Part shown: in pieces, positions 25,229-35,227 of the stretch
Numbering within the stretch: position 1 is the stretch's first letter
Layout: each line of letters starts with the position of its first letter
From: Chloroflexota bacterium
Lineage (GTDB): Bacteria; Chloroflexota; UBA11872
Assembly: GCA_026707285.1 (NCBI GenBank)
Contig: JAPOXD010000023.1
Span: 1-64,000 of the forward strand
DNA: 64,000 bases
Reading direction: 5' to 3'
The notes under the pieces: model-generated
What the model was told of the DNA's origin: nothing
Seen by the model: only the letters and a program-made list of their open reading frames with translations
Database searches by the model: none
Made by a program: the position numbers and the translations under genes

Positions 25229-26016
25229 GCCGACACCTCCAGGGCCACCGTCGACTGGTTGGCGCGGTTCGTTGCAGACGGATACCGCACGCCCACGAGT
25301 GTCAAGCCGTGCGCGGGCGCCGTCGCCCCCACGGATGCGCGGTCGCCCGATTGGAGCAGGCGTCGCACGTCGCCGGCCGTCAAGTCTCCACGGCCAACGC
25401 GCACCAGGGCCGCCACCATCCGCCGCACCATGCGGTGGAGAAACGCGTTGCCAGATACGCGCACGGCGACCATGGATCCTTCGCGCCACACGGCAATGTT
25501 CGTGATGTCCCGCCGGGTGCGCGTCTCAGGCCCAATGGTGAAGGCGCGAAAGTCATGGGTGCCGATGAATTCGCCCGCGGCGTCCTGCATGAGCGCCACC
25601 TCCAGCGGTTCGCGAACGTGCCACGCGCGGCCCCGGTCCAAGACCGGACGCTGCGGCGTTTGGACGATGCGGTACTCGTAGGTGCGCTCGACCGCGTCCC
25701 GTCGCGCGTGGAAACCGTCGGCCACCGTCGTGACGCCACGGGTGACCAGATCCTCGGGCAACCGGGCATTCCAGGCGCGTCGAAGCGTCGCGTCATCCAA
25801 TCGCGTCTCCACGCGCGTGCTCACCACCTGGCCCGTCGCGTGCGTGCCGGCATCCGTGCGGCCCGCGCCCGTCACGTGAACCGCGTGGCCCACGACCGAC
25901 GCCAGCGCGGCTTCCAGCTCCTGCTGCACGGTGCGCGCGGCGGCCTGGCGCTGAAATCCGGCGAACCCGGCGCCGTCGTATTCGACCGTGGCGCGGACGG
26001 TGCGGGATTGGGTCAC
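25225..26016 (-). CDS. truA: tRNA pseudouridine synthase A
   Basis: Makes pseudouridine 38-40 in the anticodon stem. 263 residues; [14 protein letters not shown] at the start, the catalytic Asp in [11 protein letters not shown], and [16 protein letters not shown] start overlapping the rplQ stop by 4 bases and stop overlapping rplM, the rplQ-truA-rplM-rpsI order seen in many Gram-positives and Chloroflexota (without the ecf genes often found between). Confidence 0.96.
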   Translation of the reverse strand: MTQSRTVRATVEYDGAGFAGFQRQAAARTVQQELEAALASVVGHAVHVTGAGRTDAGTHATGQVVSTRVETRLDDATLRRAWNARLPEDLVTRGVTTVADGFHARRDAVERTYEYRIVQTPQRPVLDRGRAWHVREPLEVALMQDAAGEFIGTHDFRAFTIGPETRTRRDITNIAVWREGSMVAVRVSGNAFLHRMVRRMVAALVRVGRGDLTAGDVRRLLQSGDRASVGATAPAHGLTLVGVRYPSATNRANQSTVALEVSA

Positions 26017-26363
26017 AGCAGCTCCAGGCGCGCCAGGGGAGCGCCGTCGCCCAGCCGGCGACCCAGGCGGTACATCTTGGTGAACCCGCTGATGCGATCG
26101 GGAAACCGCTCCGGCACGGTGTCGAACAGGTCCTTCACGACCTCGCGGTCGGGGAGACGCGCCAGCGCCTGGCGGCGGGCGTGAAGATCGCCCCGCTTCG
26201 CCAGGGTCACCAGGTGGTCCACCTCAGGCCGGATGGCCTTGGCCCGCGCCTCGGTGGTCTGGACGTGGCCGTGCAACAGCAACGATCGCACCAGGCCACG
26301 CACCAGCGACTTGCGGCGCGCCGGGTTGCAGCCCAGGTGCCGTCCCTTGCGGCGGTGACGCAT
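26013..26363 (-). CDS. rplQ: 50S ribosomal protein L17
   Basis: 116 residues. MRHRRKGRHLGCNPARRKSL and the ending SGFTKMYRLGRRLGDGAPLA match the family. Two bases after rpoA, as is usual. Confidence 0.96.
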   Translation of the reverse strand: MRHRRKGRHLGCNPARRKSLVRGLVRSLLLHGHVQTTEARAKAIRPEVDHLVTLAKRGDLHARRQALARLPDREVVKDLFDTVPERFPDRISGFTKMYRLGRRLGDGAPLARLELL

Positions 26364-26365
26364 GG

Positions 26366-27334
26366 CTAGCTCGTCTCCTCCGCCCCATCGCCGTCGGCAA
26401 GCGTGAGCCCGCGTTGGGCCAGCCCGGCGCGAATCTCGTCAATGAGCCGAACGCCCATGCCACGCAGCGCGAAAAGGTCGTCTTCGGTCATCGCCGCGAC
26501 CTCTTCGATCGTCTCCACGCCATGCCGCTTTAGACAGTTCACCGCCCGATTCGAGAGCTTGAGATCTTCCAGCGGCTCACCCGGCGCCACGCCCTGGTCG
26601 GCCAGCAAGTCGATCGCCGGCCCGGTCGCCACTTCGTCGCCGCCGATCATGCCGAACGACTTGACGAGCTGCTGGGCGGCGGCGCGCAGCGCGTCGTGCG
26701 GCCCCGTCGTGCCGTCGGTCCACACCTGCAGCACCAGCCGGTCGTGCTCCGTGTCCTGCCCAACCTGGGCGTGCTCCACGTGGTATTCGACCTTGGTCAC
26801 CGGCGTAAACACGCGATCGAGCGGAATGACGCCGATCGGCAGCGACTTGGCGCCCTCCGACGGCACGTAGCCCACGCCCTGCTCGACGGTGAACTCGCAG
26901 CGCAGCAAGCCCTCGCTGGGGAGCTCGCACAGATAGTGGTCGGGATTGACGATCTCCACCCCGCTCGGCACCTCGATGTGGCCGGCGGTGATGACGCCGG
27001 GGCCGGTTTGCTCCAGCATGCACAGCGACGGCTCGCGGTTGAACGACCGCAGCCGCACGCGCTTGACGTTGAGCAAGAACTCGACGATGTCCTCGCGCAT
27101 GAACTCGAGCGTGCTGAACTCGTGCAAGGCGCCATCGATACGCGCCGTGGCGATGGCCGCGCCGGGCAGCGACGACAGCAACGCGCGTCGCAGCGGCGTG
27201 CCGAGAGTGTGGGCAAACCCGGGCCGCAACGGCTCGATGTGAAACAAGCCGTAGTCGTCGCCAAGTTCCTTCGACTCGACGGCGATTGGATCAGGCTCGA
27301 CCGGACTCGCGGCTTCCAACGATTCTAGTAACAC
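26366..27334 (-). CDS. rpoA: DNA-directed RNA polymerase subunit alpha
   Basis: 322 residues. The N-terminal assembly domain includes FAHTLGTPLRRALLSSLPG and the insert domain; the C-terminal DNA-binding domain has LEDLKLSNRAVNCLKRHGV and GVRLIDEIRAGLAQRGL. A linker of about 20 residues joins them. GTG start; the first 20 residues (up to DPIAVES) are an unusual lead-in, so a slightly later start is possible. Confidence 0.97.
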   Translation of the reverse strand: MLLESLEAASPVEPDPIAVESKELGDDYGLFHIEPLRPGFAHTLGTPLRRALLSSLPGAAIATARIDGALHEFSTLEFMREDIVEFLLNVKRVRLRSFNREPSLCMLEQTGPGVITAGHIEVPSGVEIVNPDHYLCELPSEGLLRCEFTVEQGVGYVPSEGAKSLPIGVIPLDRVFTPVTKVEYHVEHAQVGQDTEHDRLVLQVWTDGTTGPHDALRAAAQQLVKSFGMIGGDEVATGPAIDLLADQGVAPGEPLEDLKLSNRAVNCLKRHGVETIEEVAAMTEDDLFALRGMGVRLIDEIRAGLAQRGLTLADGDGAEETS

Positions 27335-27391
27335 AGGCGTCCTCTCGGATGCGGCTGGCGCACGTCAGGCATGCGTCTCCGCACGAAGTCC

Positions 27392-28024
27392 CTAGCGGGA
27401 ATAGAACTCAACGATGAGCTGCTCATTCACAGTGGCGTCAATGTGGTCGCGTTCAGGCAGCGCCGTCACCACGCCGCTGAATTCGTCAGGCGTCACGTGC
27501 ACCCATTCCGGACGCCCCATGGCGTCGGCCCGAGTCAGCGCGCCGGCGATCGCCTCGATCCGGCGGCTCTTCTCCCGCACCTGCACGTTGTCGCCGACCT
27601 TCAGCGTGGCCGACGGAATGGTGTGCTTGCGACCGTTCAGCACGATATGGCCGTGGTTGATCAGCTGGCGGGCCTGCGCCCGGCTGAGCGCGAACCCCAT
27701 CCGGTACACCACGTTGTCGGCGCGCAGCTCCAGCTCCTGCAGCAGGCGCTCGCCGCGCGATCCGGCGCCGCGGCCCGCGCGCTTGAAGTATCGGCGGAAC
27801 TGTCGCTCCAGCACCCCGTAAAGCCGGCGAGCCTTCTGCTTCTCACGCAGCTGCACCGCGAACTCGGTGGCCCGACGGCGGGAAAGCCCGCGCGCGCCGG
27901 GACCGCCACGATCGCCGCGTCGCTCGATGGCGCATTTCGGCGTGTGGCAGCGATCGCCCTTCAAGAAGAGCTTTTCGCCCTCGCGGCGGCAGAGCCGACA
28001 GACGGGACCGGTGTAGCGTGCCAT
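27392..28024 (-). CDS. rpsD: 30S ribosomal protein S4
   Basis: 210 residues, zinc-binding form: Cys9, Cys12, Cys26 and Cys31 in the N-terminal CRLCRREGEKLFLKGDRC and KC. The S4 RNA-binding domain contains YRMGFALSRAQARQLINHGH. It nucleates 30S assembly and in many bacteria represses the alpha operon. Confidence 0.97.
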   Translation of the reverse strand: MARYTGPVCRLCRREGEKLFLKGDRCHTPKCAIERRGDRGGPGARGLSRRRATEFAVQLREKQKARRLYGVLERQFRRYFKRAGRGAGSRGERLLQELELRADNVVYRMGFALSRAQARQLINHGHIVLNGRKHTIPSATLKVGDNVQVREKSRRIEAIAGALTRADAMGRPEWVHVTPDEFSGVVTALPERDHIDATVNEQLIVEFYSR

Positions 28025-28048
28025 GGGCGATAGTTCCTCGAATACGTC

Positions 28049-28438
28049 CTAGACGCGTCGGCGCTTCGGTGGGCGCGGACCGTTGTGGGGGATCGGCGTC
28101 ACGTCGGAAATGCTCGTGATGTTGAGGCCGGACCCTTGCAGCGCGCGGATCGCGGCATCACGCCCGGACCCCGGACCGCGAACGTAGACGTCGAGGTCGC
28201 GCATGCCCATGTCCATGACCTGCCGCGCCGCCTGATCGGCCGCCTGCTGCGCCGCGAAGGGCGTGCTCTTGCGCGACCCGCGGATGCCGACCGTGCCCCC
28301 GCTCACGCTGGTCAGCGTCTCGCCCTGGAGGTCGGTGATCGTGATGATCGTGTTGTTGAAGGTCGCGTGCACGTGCGCGGCGCCCTTGGGCACCGGCGTG
28401 CGGTCTCGGCGGCGGGCGCGACTGGATCGTTCGGCCAC
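28049..28438 (-). CDS. rpsK: 30S ribosomal protein S11
   Basis: 129 residues, GTG start. [35 protein letters not shown] and [19 protein letters not shown] are standard. One base separates it from rpsM. Confidence 0.97.
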   Translation of the reverse strand: MAERSSRARRRDRTPVPKGAAHVHATFNNTIITITDLQGETLTSVSGGTVGIRGSRKSTPFAAQQAADQAARQVMDMGMRDLDVYVRGPGSGRDAAIRALQGSGLNITSISDVTPIPHNGPRPPKRRRV

Positions 28439-28439
28439 G

Positions 28440-28823
28440 TTAGCCCCGCTTGATCACGCGCTTGCGGATCCCCACCGCACGGCGTGGCCCTTTGCGTGAC
28501 CGGGCGTTGGTCCGCGTGCGTTGGCCCCGCGCCGGCAGACCAACGCGATGGCGAATGCCGCGATAGCACCCAATCTCCCGCAGGCGCGCGAGATTGGTTT
28601 GCACCTCGCGACGCTTCTCGCCCTCCACGCGCAGGTGGCGGTCGATCTGGTCGCGAATTCGGCCCAGGTCGTCGTTCGTCAGATCGATGACCCGCTTGGA
28701 CCCGGTGACGCCCGCGTCCGCCAGAATTCGGCGGCTGGACGTGCGCCCGATCCCGTAGATATAGGTCAGCGCGATCTCGACGGGCTTCTCCCGTGGAATA
28801 TCGACCCCGGCGATGCGTGCCAT
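28440..28823 (-). CDS. rpsM: 30S ribosomal protein S13
   Basis: 127 residues. [20 protein letters not shown] at the N terminus, [14 protein letters not shown], and the ending [19 protein letters not shown] are the family marks. It contacts the P-site tRNA and the 50S subunit. Confidence 0.97.
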   Translation of the reverse strand: MARIAGVDIPREKPVEIALTYIYGIGRTSSRRILADAGVTGSKRVIDLTNDDLGRIRDQIDRHLRVEGEKRREVQTNLARLREIGCYRGIRHRVGLPARGQRTRTNARSRKGPRRAVGIRKRVIKRG

Positions 28824-28835
28824 GGCGCTCCCCGC

Positions 28836-28949
28836 CTACCCTTGCCGCTGCTTGTGCTTGGGGTTCTCGCAGATCACGAGGACCCGGCCGCGCCGACGAA
28901 TGATGCGGCACTTATCGCAACGCGGCTTCACGGATGCGCTGACTTTCAT
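28836..28949 (-). CDS. rpmJ: 50S ribosomal protein L36
   Basis: 37 residues: ATG at 28949, stop TAG at 28836-28838. The protein begins [14 protein letters not shown] and ends [11 protein letters not shown]. It is the zinc-ribbon form, with Cys11, Cys14, Cys27 and His32. It lies between infA and rpsM, its usual place. Confidence 0.96.
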   Translation of the reverse strand: MKVSASVKPRCDKCRIIRRRGRVLVICENPKHKQRQG

Positions 28950-28958
28950 GCCACGCCC

Positions 28959-29288
28959 CTACTCGACCCGCTCATTGCGCAGGCGCCAGGTAATGCGTCC
29001 GCGCGTCAGGTCATAGGGCGAAAGCTCCAGCTTCACACGGTCACCCACGCCCACGCGAATGAATCGCAGCCGCATGCGGCCGGACAGGTGGGCCAGGATC
29101 GCCGGCGGCTCGTCTTCATCCGAACCCGTGACCAGGCGCAGCGGCTTGCCGTTCGGCCCGATGGGTCGCACCAGGAACATCGTGTTGGGCAGCGTGTCGA
29201 CCACCTCGCCCTCCACCTCGATCATGGGCGACTTGCTCTTGCCGTTGGAATCGGCCGTGCGGGCCTCGCGTGCCGATCGCTGGGCCAT
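28959..29288 (-). CDS. infA: Translation initiation factor IF-1 with extension and insert
   Basis: The OB-fold factor that blocks the A site during initiation. The core reads [36 protein letters not shown] and [14 protein letters not shown]. Ordinary IF-1 has about 72 residues; this one has 109. There is a 20-residue N-terminal extension ([20 protein letters not shown]) and about 16 extra residues ([20 protein letters not shown] region, 41-62) between strands 2 and 3. The ATG at 29288 overlaps the map stop by one base (TGATG). A start at Met22 (29225) would remove the extension but not the insert. Confidence 0.94.
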   Translation of the reverse strand: MAQRSAREARTADSNGKSKSPMIEVEGEVVDTLPNTMFLVRPIGPNGKPLRLVTGSDEDEPPAILAHLSGRMRLRFIRVGVGDRVKLELSPYDLTRGRITWRLRNERVE

Positions 29289-30076
29289 CAGGCGCCCGCC
29301 CGCTGCGTGAGCACGATCGGTCCCGTCGCCCCGACGACCACCGTATGCTCGAAGTGCGCCGACAGGCTGCCGTCGGCGCTGCGGGCGGTCCACCCGTCGG
29401 CGTCGAAGCGCACGTCGGGACTGCCTACGTTCACCATGGGCTCGATGGCCAGCGCGGTACCCACTTCGAGCACGGCGCCAGAGCCCGCGGCGCCGAAATT
29501 CGGCACCTGGGGCGGCTCGTGCATGGCCTTTCCGATTCCGTGTCCCACAAATCTCCTGACGACCGAGAACCCGGCGCTCTCAACGAGGCCCTGCACGGCC
29601 GCGCCGACATCACCGAGCCGATTTCCCGGTAGGGCGGCGGCAACTGCCGCGTCTAGCGCGTTGCGCGTGACGGCGATCAGACGCTCCGCCTCGTCGTCGA
29701 CTTCGCCGACGGCAACGGTTACCGCCGAGTCGGAGTGCCATCCGTCGAGGATCACTCCACAATCGATGCCAATGATATCGCCTTCCTGCAGCGCATTTCC
29801 ACTGGGGATTCCATGCACGATGACGTCGTTGGTCGAGGCGCAAATGCTGCCGGGAAACGGGGCAATGCCGGGAGCGGCGGCCGGCACGCCCAGGAACGAG
29901 GGCGTGCCCCCGTGGTCCCGAATGTACTCGTCCGCCACCGTGTTCAGCTCGTCCGTCGTGACGCCGGGCGCCACCGCCTCCTCGACCAGGGCCAACGCGC
30001 GCGCCAGCAAGCGGCCCGATGCCCGCATCCCCTCGATCTGCTCGGACGTCTTCAGGTTCACGGATCCCGCGTTCAT
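29288..30076 (-). CDS. map: Methionine aminopeptidase, type I
   Basis: 262 residues. Metal ligands are seen in [20 protein letters not shown] (both Asp), [18 protein letters not shown] (His), ALAIEPMV (Glu) and [10 protein letters not shown] (Glu). Removes the initiator Met from new proteins. ATG at 30076, overlapping the adk stop by 4 bases. The frame extends upstream through adk but only out of phase. Confidence 0.96.
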   Translation of the reverse strand: MNAGSVNLKTSEQIEGMRASGRLLARALALVEEAVAPGVTTDELNTVADEYIRDHGGTPSFLGVPAAAPGIAPFPGSICASTNDVIVHGIPSGNALQEGDIIGIDCGVILDGWHSDSAVTVAVGEVDDEAERLIAVTRNALDAAVAAALPGNRLGDVGAAVQGLVESAGFSVVRRFVGHGIGKAMHEPPQVPNFGAAGSGAVLEVGTALAIEPMVNVGSPDVRFDADGWTARSADGSLSAHFEHTVVVGATGPIVLTQRAGA

Positions 30077-30648
30077 ACGGCGATCGCCTCCAACGCGTCG
30101 CCGATGCGCTGCGCCACGGTGTCGATGTCCGCGTCGCCGTCCACCCGCGCCACGAGACCGCGCTCCGTGTAGTACTGGATCAGCGGCGCCGTCGTGGTCT
30201 GATAGACCTCCAGCCGATAGCGCGCCGTCGCGTAGTCGTCGTCGTCTCGGCCGCGGCTCATCAGCCGGCCGAGCGCGACCTCGTCGGGCAGGTCCAGGAC
30301 CAGCACCACGTGCACGCGCGACGAATAGCTGGCGAGCACGCCATCCAGCGCCTCCGCCTGCGCCAGCGTTCGGGGAAATCCATCGAAGCAAATCCCGGTA
30401 TTCCGCTGTCCGGCCACGAGGCTCTCGACGAGCTGCATCACCAGGGGATCGGGCACCAGACGGCCCGACTCCACGTACTCGCGCACCGCCATCCCAACAG
30501 GCGCGCCCTCCTCGATCGCTTCCCGAAAGAGCCCGCCCGTGGACACATGGGTGATGTGCAGCCGCTCGACCAGCATTTCAGCCTGGGTGCCCTTGCCGGC
30601 GCCCGGCGGCCCGAGAAAAACCATGATCAACGGTGAATGACTCGCCAA
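30073..30648 (-). CDS. adk: Adenylate kinase (short-LID form)
   Basis: 191 residues. P-loop GPPGAGKGTQ, GFPRTLAQAEAL and the LID arginines in LMSRGRDDDDYATARYR. The LID is short and carries no zinc cysteines. TTG at 30648, one base after secY, or ATG at 30624 giving MVFLGPPGAGKG. It balances ATP, ADP and AMP; its place between secY and map is standard. Confidence 0.95.
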   Translation of the reverse strand: MASHSPLIMVFLGPPGAGKGTQAEMLVERLHITHVSTGGLFREAIEEGAPVGMAVREYVESGRLVPDPLVMQLVESLVAGQRNTGICFDGFPRTLAQAEALDGVLASYSSRVHVVLVLDLPDEVALGRLMSRGRDDDDYATARYRLEVYQTTTAPLIQYYTERGLVARVDGDADIDTVAQRIGDALEAIAV

Positions 30649-30649
30649 C

Positions 30650-31930
30650 CTACCGGATGAATCCTTCGTAGTTGCGCATCAGGAGTTGGGCCTCGAGCTG
30701 CCGCATGGTGTCGAGCACGACGCCGACCACGATCAGCAATCCCGTGCTGCTCAGCGCCACGGCGTTGACGTTGGTCACCAATTGCGCCAGGAAGGGCAGC
30801 ACGGCCACGAATCCAAGAAACAGCGACCCCGCCAGCGTCAGGCGATTCACCACGCGCATCAGGTACTGCTGCGTGGGACGGCCGGGTCGGATTCCCGGAA
30901 TGAAGCCGCCATTCTTCTGCAGGTTTTCCGCCAGGTTCTGCTGTTGAAAGATCACCAGCGTGTAGAAGTAGGTGAACGCGATCACCAGGAAGAAGGTCGC
31001 CACCCAGTAGATGAAGTTGCTGGGGCTCATGGCGTTCGCAATGCCGCTGGCCAGTCCGGCCAACCACGTGACGTCCGCGCCCTCGAAGTAGCTGGCAATG
31101 GTTCCCGGCAGCAGCATGAACGAGAAGGCGAAGATTAGCGGGATCATCCCCGCCGAGTTCACCTTGAGCGGGATGTGCGTGCTCTGGCCGCCATACATGC
31201 GGTTGCCGCGCACGCGCTTGGCGTAGTGGACGGGGATGCGCCGTTGCGCCTCCTGCACAAACACGATCGCGCTGATCATCGCCAGGCCGATCACCACCAC
31301 TGCCAGGAATCCGCCGATGTTCTCCCCGGCGAACAGGGCCTGCCCCACGGCCTGCGGCGCCCCCGCCACAATGCCCGCGAAGATGATGATGGAGACGCCG
31401 TTGCCCACGCCGTTCTCCGTGATCAACTCGCCGAGCCACAAGAGAAACATCGACCCGGCGGCCATGACGATCAGCATGGCCACGATCTCGGGCGCTCCCA
31501 GGGAAGGCGAGATCAAGTCGGCCTGCGAGCTGCGCAGCAGCGTGATCTGGCCGAAGCCTTGCAGCATCGCGAACGGGACCGTGGCGATCCGCGTGTACTG
31601 CGCGATCTTCTTGCGCCCGCTCTCTCCCTCCTTGGATAGCTCCTGCAGTCGCGGAATCAGCGGCGTGAGGACCTGAAACGCGATCATCGCGGTGACGTAG
31701 GGATAGACGCCCAAGGCCACGATGGAGAAGTTTTCGAGCGCGCCGCCCGAAAGCAGGTTCAGGAAACCGAGGAGCTGATTGCCCTCGAAGAACTCCTGCA
31801 ACCGATCCGTCGCCACCCCCGGCATGGGGATATGCGCCACGAGGCGAAACAGCACCAGGAGGCCAATCGTGAACAGGATCTTCCGGCGCACATCCGGCAG
31901 TCGGAACGCGGTGATGGCGGTCTGGATCAC
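30650..31930 (-). CDS. secY: Preprotein translocase subunit SecY
   Basis: 426 residues with ten predicted membrane segments. HIPMPGVATDRL near the plug, LGVYPYVTAMIAFQ and RLTLAGSLFLGFVAVLP are typical. Forms the protein-conducting channel with SecE and SecG. GTG start overlapping the rplO stop by 4 bases. Confidence 0.97.
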   Translation of the reverse strand: MIQTAITAFRLPDVRRKILFTIGLLVLFRLVAHIPMPGVATDRLQEFFEGNQLLGFLNLLSGGALENFSIVALGVYPYVTAMIAFQVLTPLIPRLQELSKEGESGRKKIAQYTRIATVPFAMLQGFGQITLLRSSQADLISPSLGAPEIVAMLIVMAAGSMFLLWLGELITENGVGNGVSIIIFAGIVAGAPQAVGQALFAGENIGGFLAVVVIGLAMISAIVFVQEAQRRIPVHYAKRVRGNRMYGGQSTHIPLKVNSAGMIPLIFAFSFMLLPGTIASYFEGADVTWLAGLASGIANAMSPSNFIYWVATFFLVIAFTYFYTLVIFQQQNLAENLQKNGGFIPGIRPGRPTQQYLMRVVNRLTLAGSLFLGFVAVLPFLAQLVTNVNAVALSSTGLLIVVGVVLDTMRQLEAQLLMRNYEGFIR

Positions 31931-32373
31931 GCAGGAATTTCCTCGGCGGTGCCGCCGGCCTCCTCGATCTTCTTCTTGGCCGCAGCCGAAAACTTGGGTG
32001 CGCGAATCGTCAGCGCATGCGGCAAGTCGCCGCCCGCCAGGATCTTGAACAGGCCGTCGTCGATGATGCCGTGGGCGCGCAGCTCGTCGCCCCCCACCAC
32101 GGCCCCTTCGTCGAACTGAGCCAGGCGGCCCAGGTTCACCGGCTGGTAGTCGGTTCGAAAGCGGTCGTTGGTGAATCCGCGGCGGGCGGGAAAGCGCCGC
32201 AGGAGCGGCGTCTGGCCGCCCTCGAATCCCGGCGTCGGCCCCGCCCCACTTCGCGCGCCCTGGCCGAGCATGCCGCGACCGGACGTCTTGCCGCGGCCGC
32301 TGCCTTCGCCGCGGCCGACCCGACGGCGGCGTCGTCGCCGTCGTGACGTTCGAACGAGCTCGTGCGGTTTCAC
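31927..32373 (-). CDS. rplO: 50S ribosomal protein L15
   Basis: 148 residues from the GTG at 32373 (MKPHELVRTSR). An unbroken run of eight arginines near residue 11-18 precedes GRGEGSGRGKTSGRG, and GFEGGQTPLLRRFPARRGF is the core motif. The start is 7 bases after rpmD. Confidence 0.95.
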   Translation of the reverse strand: MKPHELVRTSRRRRRRRRVGRGEGSGRGKTSGRGMLGQGARSGAGPTPGFEGGQTPLLRRFPARRGFTNDRFRTDYQPVNLGRLAQFDEGAVVGGDELRAHGIIDDGLFKILAGGDLPHALTIRAPKFSAAAKKKIEEAGGTAEEIPA

Positions 32374-32380
32374 GATTTGC

Positions 32381-32575
32381 TTACTCCGCGGCCTCGCGGC
32401 GGCATTCGACGAGGTGTCCCACCACCACGACCATGCCGTCGATCGCCGCCGACTGCTCGTGCTCGGCAGTCTTGCCAATCCGGCCCAGCCCCAGCGCGCG
32501 CAGCGTCTCCTGCTGGCGACGCGTGGCGCCGATCGAACTCCGCACCTGCCGCAGATGCAGCTTCGCGCTAGCCAT
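32381..32575 (-). CDS. rpmD: 50S ribosomal protein L30
   Basis: 64 residues. [20 protein letters not shown] and [14 protein letters not shown] identify it. ATG at 32575 overlaps the rpsE end by 8 bases. Confidence 0.95.
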   Translation of the reverse strand: MASAKLHLRQVRSSIGATRRQQETLRALGLGRIGKTAEHEQSAAIDGMVVVVGHLVECRREAAE

Positions 32576-33110
32576 CGCCGCCTGAGTCAATCGCGGCCAG
32601 CCGCAGCGCCCGCTGCTCGCTCGGGTCGCTCAGCGCCTGCAGGGCTTCAACGGTGGCCTGCACGACGTTGATGGCGTTCGACGAGCCGATGATCTTTGTG
32701 AGCACGTTGCGCACGCCGGCCAGCTCCAGCACGGCGCGCACGGCGCCGCCCGCGATCACGCCCGTCCCCGAGCCCGCGGGACGCAGGATGACCTTGGACG
32801 CGCGAAATCTTGCTTCCACGTAGTGCGGGATGGAGCCATCCTCCGTGAGCGGCACGTCGAACATGGCGCGGCGCGCTCGTTCCTGGCCCTTCTGAATGGC
32901 GTCCGCCACCTCGCGGGCGCGGCCGACGCTGACGCCGACGCGACCGTTGCGATCACCCACCACCACGATGGCGTTGAAGCCAAAGCGCCGCCCGCCGCGG
33001 ACGACTTTCGATACGCGCTTGATCCGCACCACGCGATCCTCGAATCGCTGGCGCTCGCCGTCGGCGTCCAGAAAGCCGGCCTGTCGTCGTCCCCGACCAT
33101 CGAATTGCAT
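32568..33110 (-). CDS. rpsE: 30S ribosomal protein S5
   Basis: 180 residues. [35 protein letters not shown] and [20 protein letters not shown] are the family motifs; the double-stranded RNA-binding domain is followed by the ribosomal fold. Involved in decoding accuracy. Confidence 0.97.
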   Translation of the reverse strand: MQFDGRGRRQAGFLDADGERQRFEDRVVRIKRVSKVVRGGRRFGFNAIVVVGDRNGRVGVSVGRAREVADAIQKGQERARRAMFDVPLTEDGSIPHYVEARFRASKVILRPAGSGTGVIAGGAVRAVLELAGVRNVLTKIIGSSNAINVVQATVEALQALSDPSEQRALRLAAIDSGGDG

Positions 33111-33112
33111 GG

Positions 33113-33466
33113 TTAGAAGTCCAACCCATCGGCGCGCGCCGCGTCCGCCACGGCCTTTACGCGGCCGGCGTAGGCAAACCCGCCGCGATCGAATACCACC
33201 CGTGACACTTTCAGCGCCTTGGCGCGCTCGGCGATGGCCCGACCCACGCCGCTCGCCTGCTCCCGCCTCGAGCCCTCGCCCGCGTCAGACTCAAGCGTCG
33301 AAGCGGCGGCCAGCGTGACACCGCGGGCGTCGTCGATCACCTGGGCGTAGGTGTGCTTCAAGCTTCGGAATACGGCCAGGCGCGGACGCTCGGCCGTGCC
33401 GCGAACCCGGGTCCGCAGCCGTTGATGGCGTCGCAACCGGCTGGCGCGCCGAGAGTGCGCGGCCAT
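33113..33466 (-). CDS. rplR: 50S ribosomal protein L18
   Basis: 117 residues. [20 protein letters not shown] and [20 protein letters not shown] are typical; binds 5S rRNA. TGATG coupling with rplF. Confidence 0.96.
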   Translation of the reverse strand: MAAHSRRASRLRRHQRLRTRVRGTAERPRLAVFRSLKHTYAQVIDDARGVTLAAASTLESDAGEGSRREQASGVGRAIAERAKALKVSRVVFDRGGFAYAGRVKAVADAARADGLDF

Positions 33467-34020
33467 CAGGCCGTCGCCAATCCGGCAGCGGTCTTGCCGG
33501 GCTTCTGCCGGACGTATTCGCCGGCATAGCGGACGCCCTTGCCCTTGTAAGGATCGGCCGGGCGCATCGCCCGAATCTCCGCGGCGATTTGGCCCACGGC
33601 CTCCTTGTCGATCCCCTCGACCACGATGCGCGTCGGGTCCGGCACCTGGATGTCCACGCCCTCCGGGGGCCTGATCACCTGCGGATGCGAGAACCCCAAC
33701 TGCAAGTCGAGTGCGCGGCCTTGAAGTGAGGCGCGATATCCAGTGCCTTGAATCTCGAGGCGCTTCTGAAAGCCCTCGGTGACGCCGGTCACCATGTTGG
33801 CCAGCAACTGGCGCGTCAGGCCGTGCAGCGCTCGCTGCTTGCGCTCGTCGTTCGGCCGGTCAACTTGCACCATGCCGTCGGTCGCGGTGATCGTCATGGA
33901 CGCCGGCAGCGCCCGCGCCAGCGAGCCCTTCGGCCCCTTGACTTCAACCGCGTTGCCGTCGCCGACGTTAACCGTGACCCCGGAGGGGATGGGTACGGGA
34001 AGCTGGCCGATGCGTGACAT
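33466..34020 (-). CDS. rplF: 50S ribosomal protein L6
   Basis: 184 residues. [40 protein letters not shown] and [15 protein letters not shown] are diagnostic. Two copies of the L6 fold. Confidence 0.97.
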   Translation of the reverse strand: MSRIGQLPVPIPSGVTVNVGDGNAVEVKGPKGSLARALPASMTITATDGMVQVDRPNDERKQRALHGLTRQLLANMVTGVTEGFQKRLEIQGTGYRASLQGRALDLQLGFSHPQVIRPPEGVDIQVPDPTRIVVEGIDKEAVGQIAAEIRAMRPADPYKGKGVRYAGEYVRQKPGKTAAGLATA

Positions 34021-34028
34021 GGCGTTGG

Positions 34029-34421
34029 CTACCAGACGAAGGCGAGCACTTCGCCGCCGAGTCGGCGCCGTCGCGCCTCGCTGCCGGTCATCAATCCGCT
34101 GGACGTCGAGACCAAGGCCACGCCGATGCCGCCCATCACGCGCGGGATTTCGCGGGCGCGGGTATACACGCGCAGGCCCGGACGGCTCACGCGCTTCGAG
34201 CCTCGCAGCAGCGGCTCGTCGTTCGCGTCGTACCGCAGGTCGATTTCGATCGACGCCCGCGGCGCCTCCTCGACCACGGAAAAGCCGGCGATAAAGCCCT
34301 CATCACGCAGCAATTCCGCAATGCCTTGCTTGAGCCCCGAATGCGGCACCCGCACTTTGCGGTGGCGCGCCGTCACGGCGTTGCGCATCCGCGTCAGCAT
34401 ATCGGCAATGGGATCAGTCAT
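34029..34421 (-). CDS. rpsH: 30S ribosomal protein S8
   Basis: 130 residues. DPIADMLTRMRNAVTARHRK at the N terminus and VSTSSGLMTGSEARRRRLGG at the C terminus. In E. coli it represses the spc operon; whether it does so here is not visible. Confidence 0.97.
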   Translation of the reverse strand: MTDPIADMLTRMRNAVTARHRKVRVPHSGLKQGIAELLRDEGFIAGFSVVEEAPRASIEIDLRYDANDEPLLRGSKRVSRPGLRVYTRAREIPRVMGGIGVALVSTSSGLMTGSEARRRRLGGEVLAFVW

Positions 34422-34427
34422 CGCGTC

Positions 34428-34667
34428 CTACCAGCTCGACTTCGTCACGCCGGGAATCTCGCCCTGCGCCGCCAGGGTGCGAAAACAGATTCGACAGAGG
34501 TCGAACCGCCGCATGTAGGCCCGCGGTCGGCCGCACAGGACGCAACGATTGCGATAGCGCACCTTGTAGCGAAGCTTGCGACCGCGCAGCGAACGCTCGT
34601 CGAAGTTCGGCGAATTGAACGCGTTGCGCTCCCGCTCCCATTTCACGATTTTGCACTTCTTGGCCAT
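34428..34667 (-). CDS. rpsN: 30S ribosomal protein S14, zinc form with N-terminal extension
   Basis: 79 residues. The zinc site is Cys42, Cys45, Cys58 and Cys61 in [20 protein letters not shown] followed by C, and the ending [11 protein letters not shown] is standard. Zinc-type S14 usually has about 61 residues, so about 18 extra residues ([20 protein letters not shown]) lie at the N terminus, partly like the longer zinc-free type. No later start codon is favoured. Confidence 0.95.
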   Translation of the reverse strand: MAKKCKIVKWERERNAFNSPNFDERSLRGRKLRYKVRYRNRCVLCGRPRAYMRRFDLCRICFRTLAAQGEIPGVTKSSW

Positions 34668-34675
34668 GCAGACTC

Positions 34676-35227
34676 CTAGATGGCGTCTTCGCGTTCGAAC
34701 GGCAGACCAATGGCCTCCAGCAACCGCCGCGCGTGCGCATCGGTTTGCGCGCTGGTGACCAGGGTGACTTCCAGACCGCGAATCTGGTCGATCGAGTCGT
34801 AGTCGATCTCGGGAAAGACCAATTGCTCGGGCAGGCCGATCGAGTAGTTGCCGCGCCCATCGAAGGCGCGCAGCGACAGGCCGCGAAAGTCGCGCAGCCG
34901 CGGCAGCGCCAGGTTGATCAACCGGTCCACGAACTCATACATCCGCCGGCCGCGCAGCGTGGTCTTCACGCCCACGCGCTGGCCCGCGCGCAGCCGAAAC
35001 GCCGCCACGCTTCGCCGCGCCCGCGTCACGATGGGTCGCTGGCCCGTGGCCGCGGCGATATCGCGCACCGTGTGGTCCACGATTGCGTCGTTGCTCAGCG
35101 CCGCGCCGATGCCGACATTCACCACGACCTTCTCCAGCCGCGGCACCTCGTGGAGGTTGCCGAGCCCAAGGTCCCGTTGCAATTCGGGGCGAATCGACTC
35201 TCGATATCGGTCAAGCAAGCGTGCCAT
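34676..35227 (-). CDS. rplE: 50S ribosomal protein L5
   Basis: 183 residues. [35 protein letters not shown] and [20 protein letters not shown] are typical. Binds 5S rRNA and the P-site tRNA. The ATG at 35227 shares a base with the rplX stop. Confidence 0.97.
   Translation of the reverse strand: MARLLDRYRESIRPELQRDLGLGNLHEVPRLEKVVVNVGIGAALSNDAIVDHTVRDIAAATGQRPIVTRARRSVAAFRLRAGQRVGVKTTLRGRRMYEFVDRLINLALPRLRDFRGLSLRAFDGRGNYSIGLPEQLVFPEIDYDSIDQIRGLEVTLVTSAQTDAHARRLLEAIGLPFEREDAI

Noticed and set aside
28521-30554. Open frame of 677 codons spanning rpsM to adk on the plus strand
   Set aside because: It runs opposite six conserved genes and has no protein-like motif.
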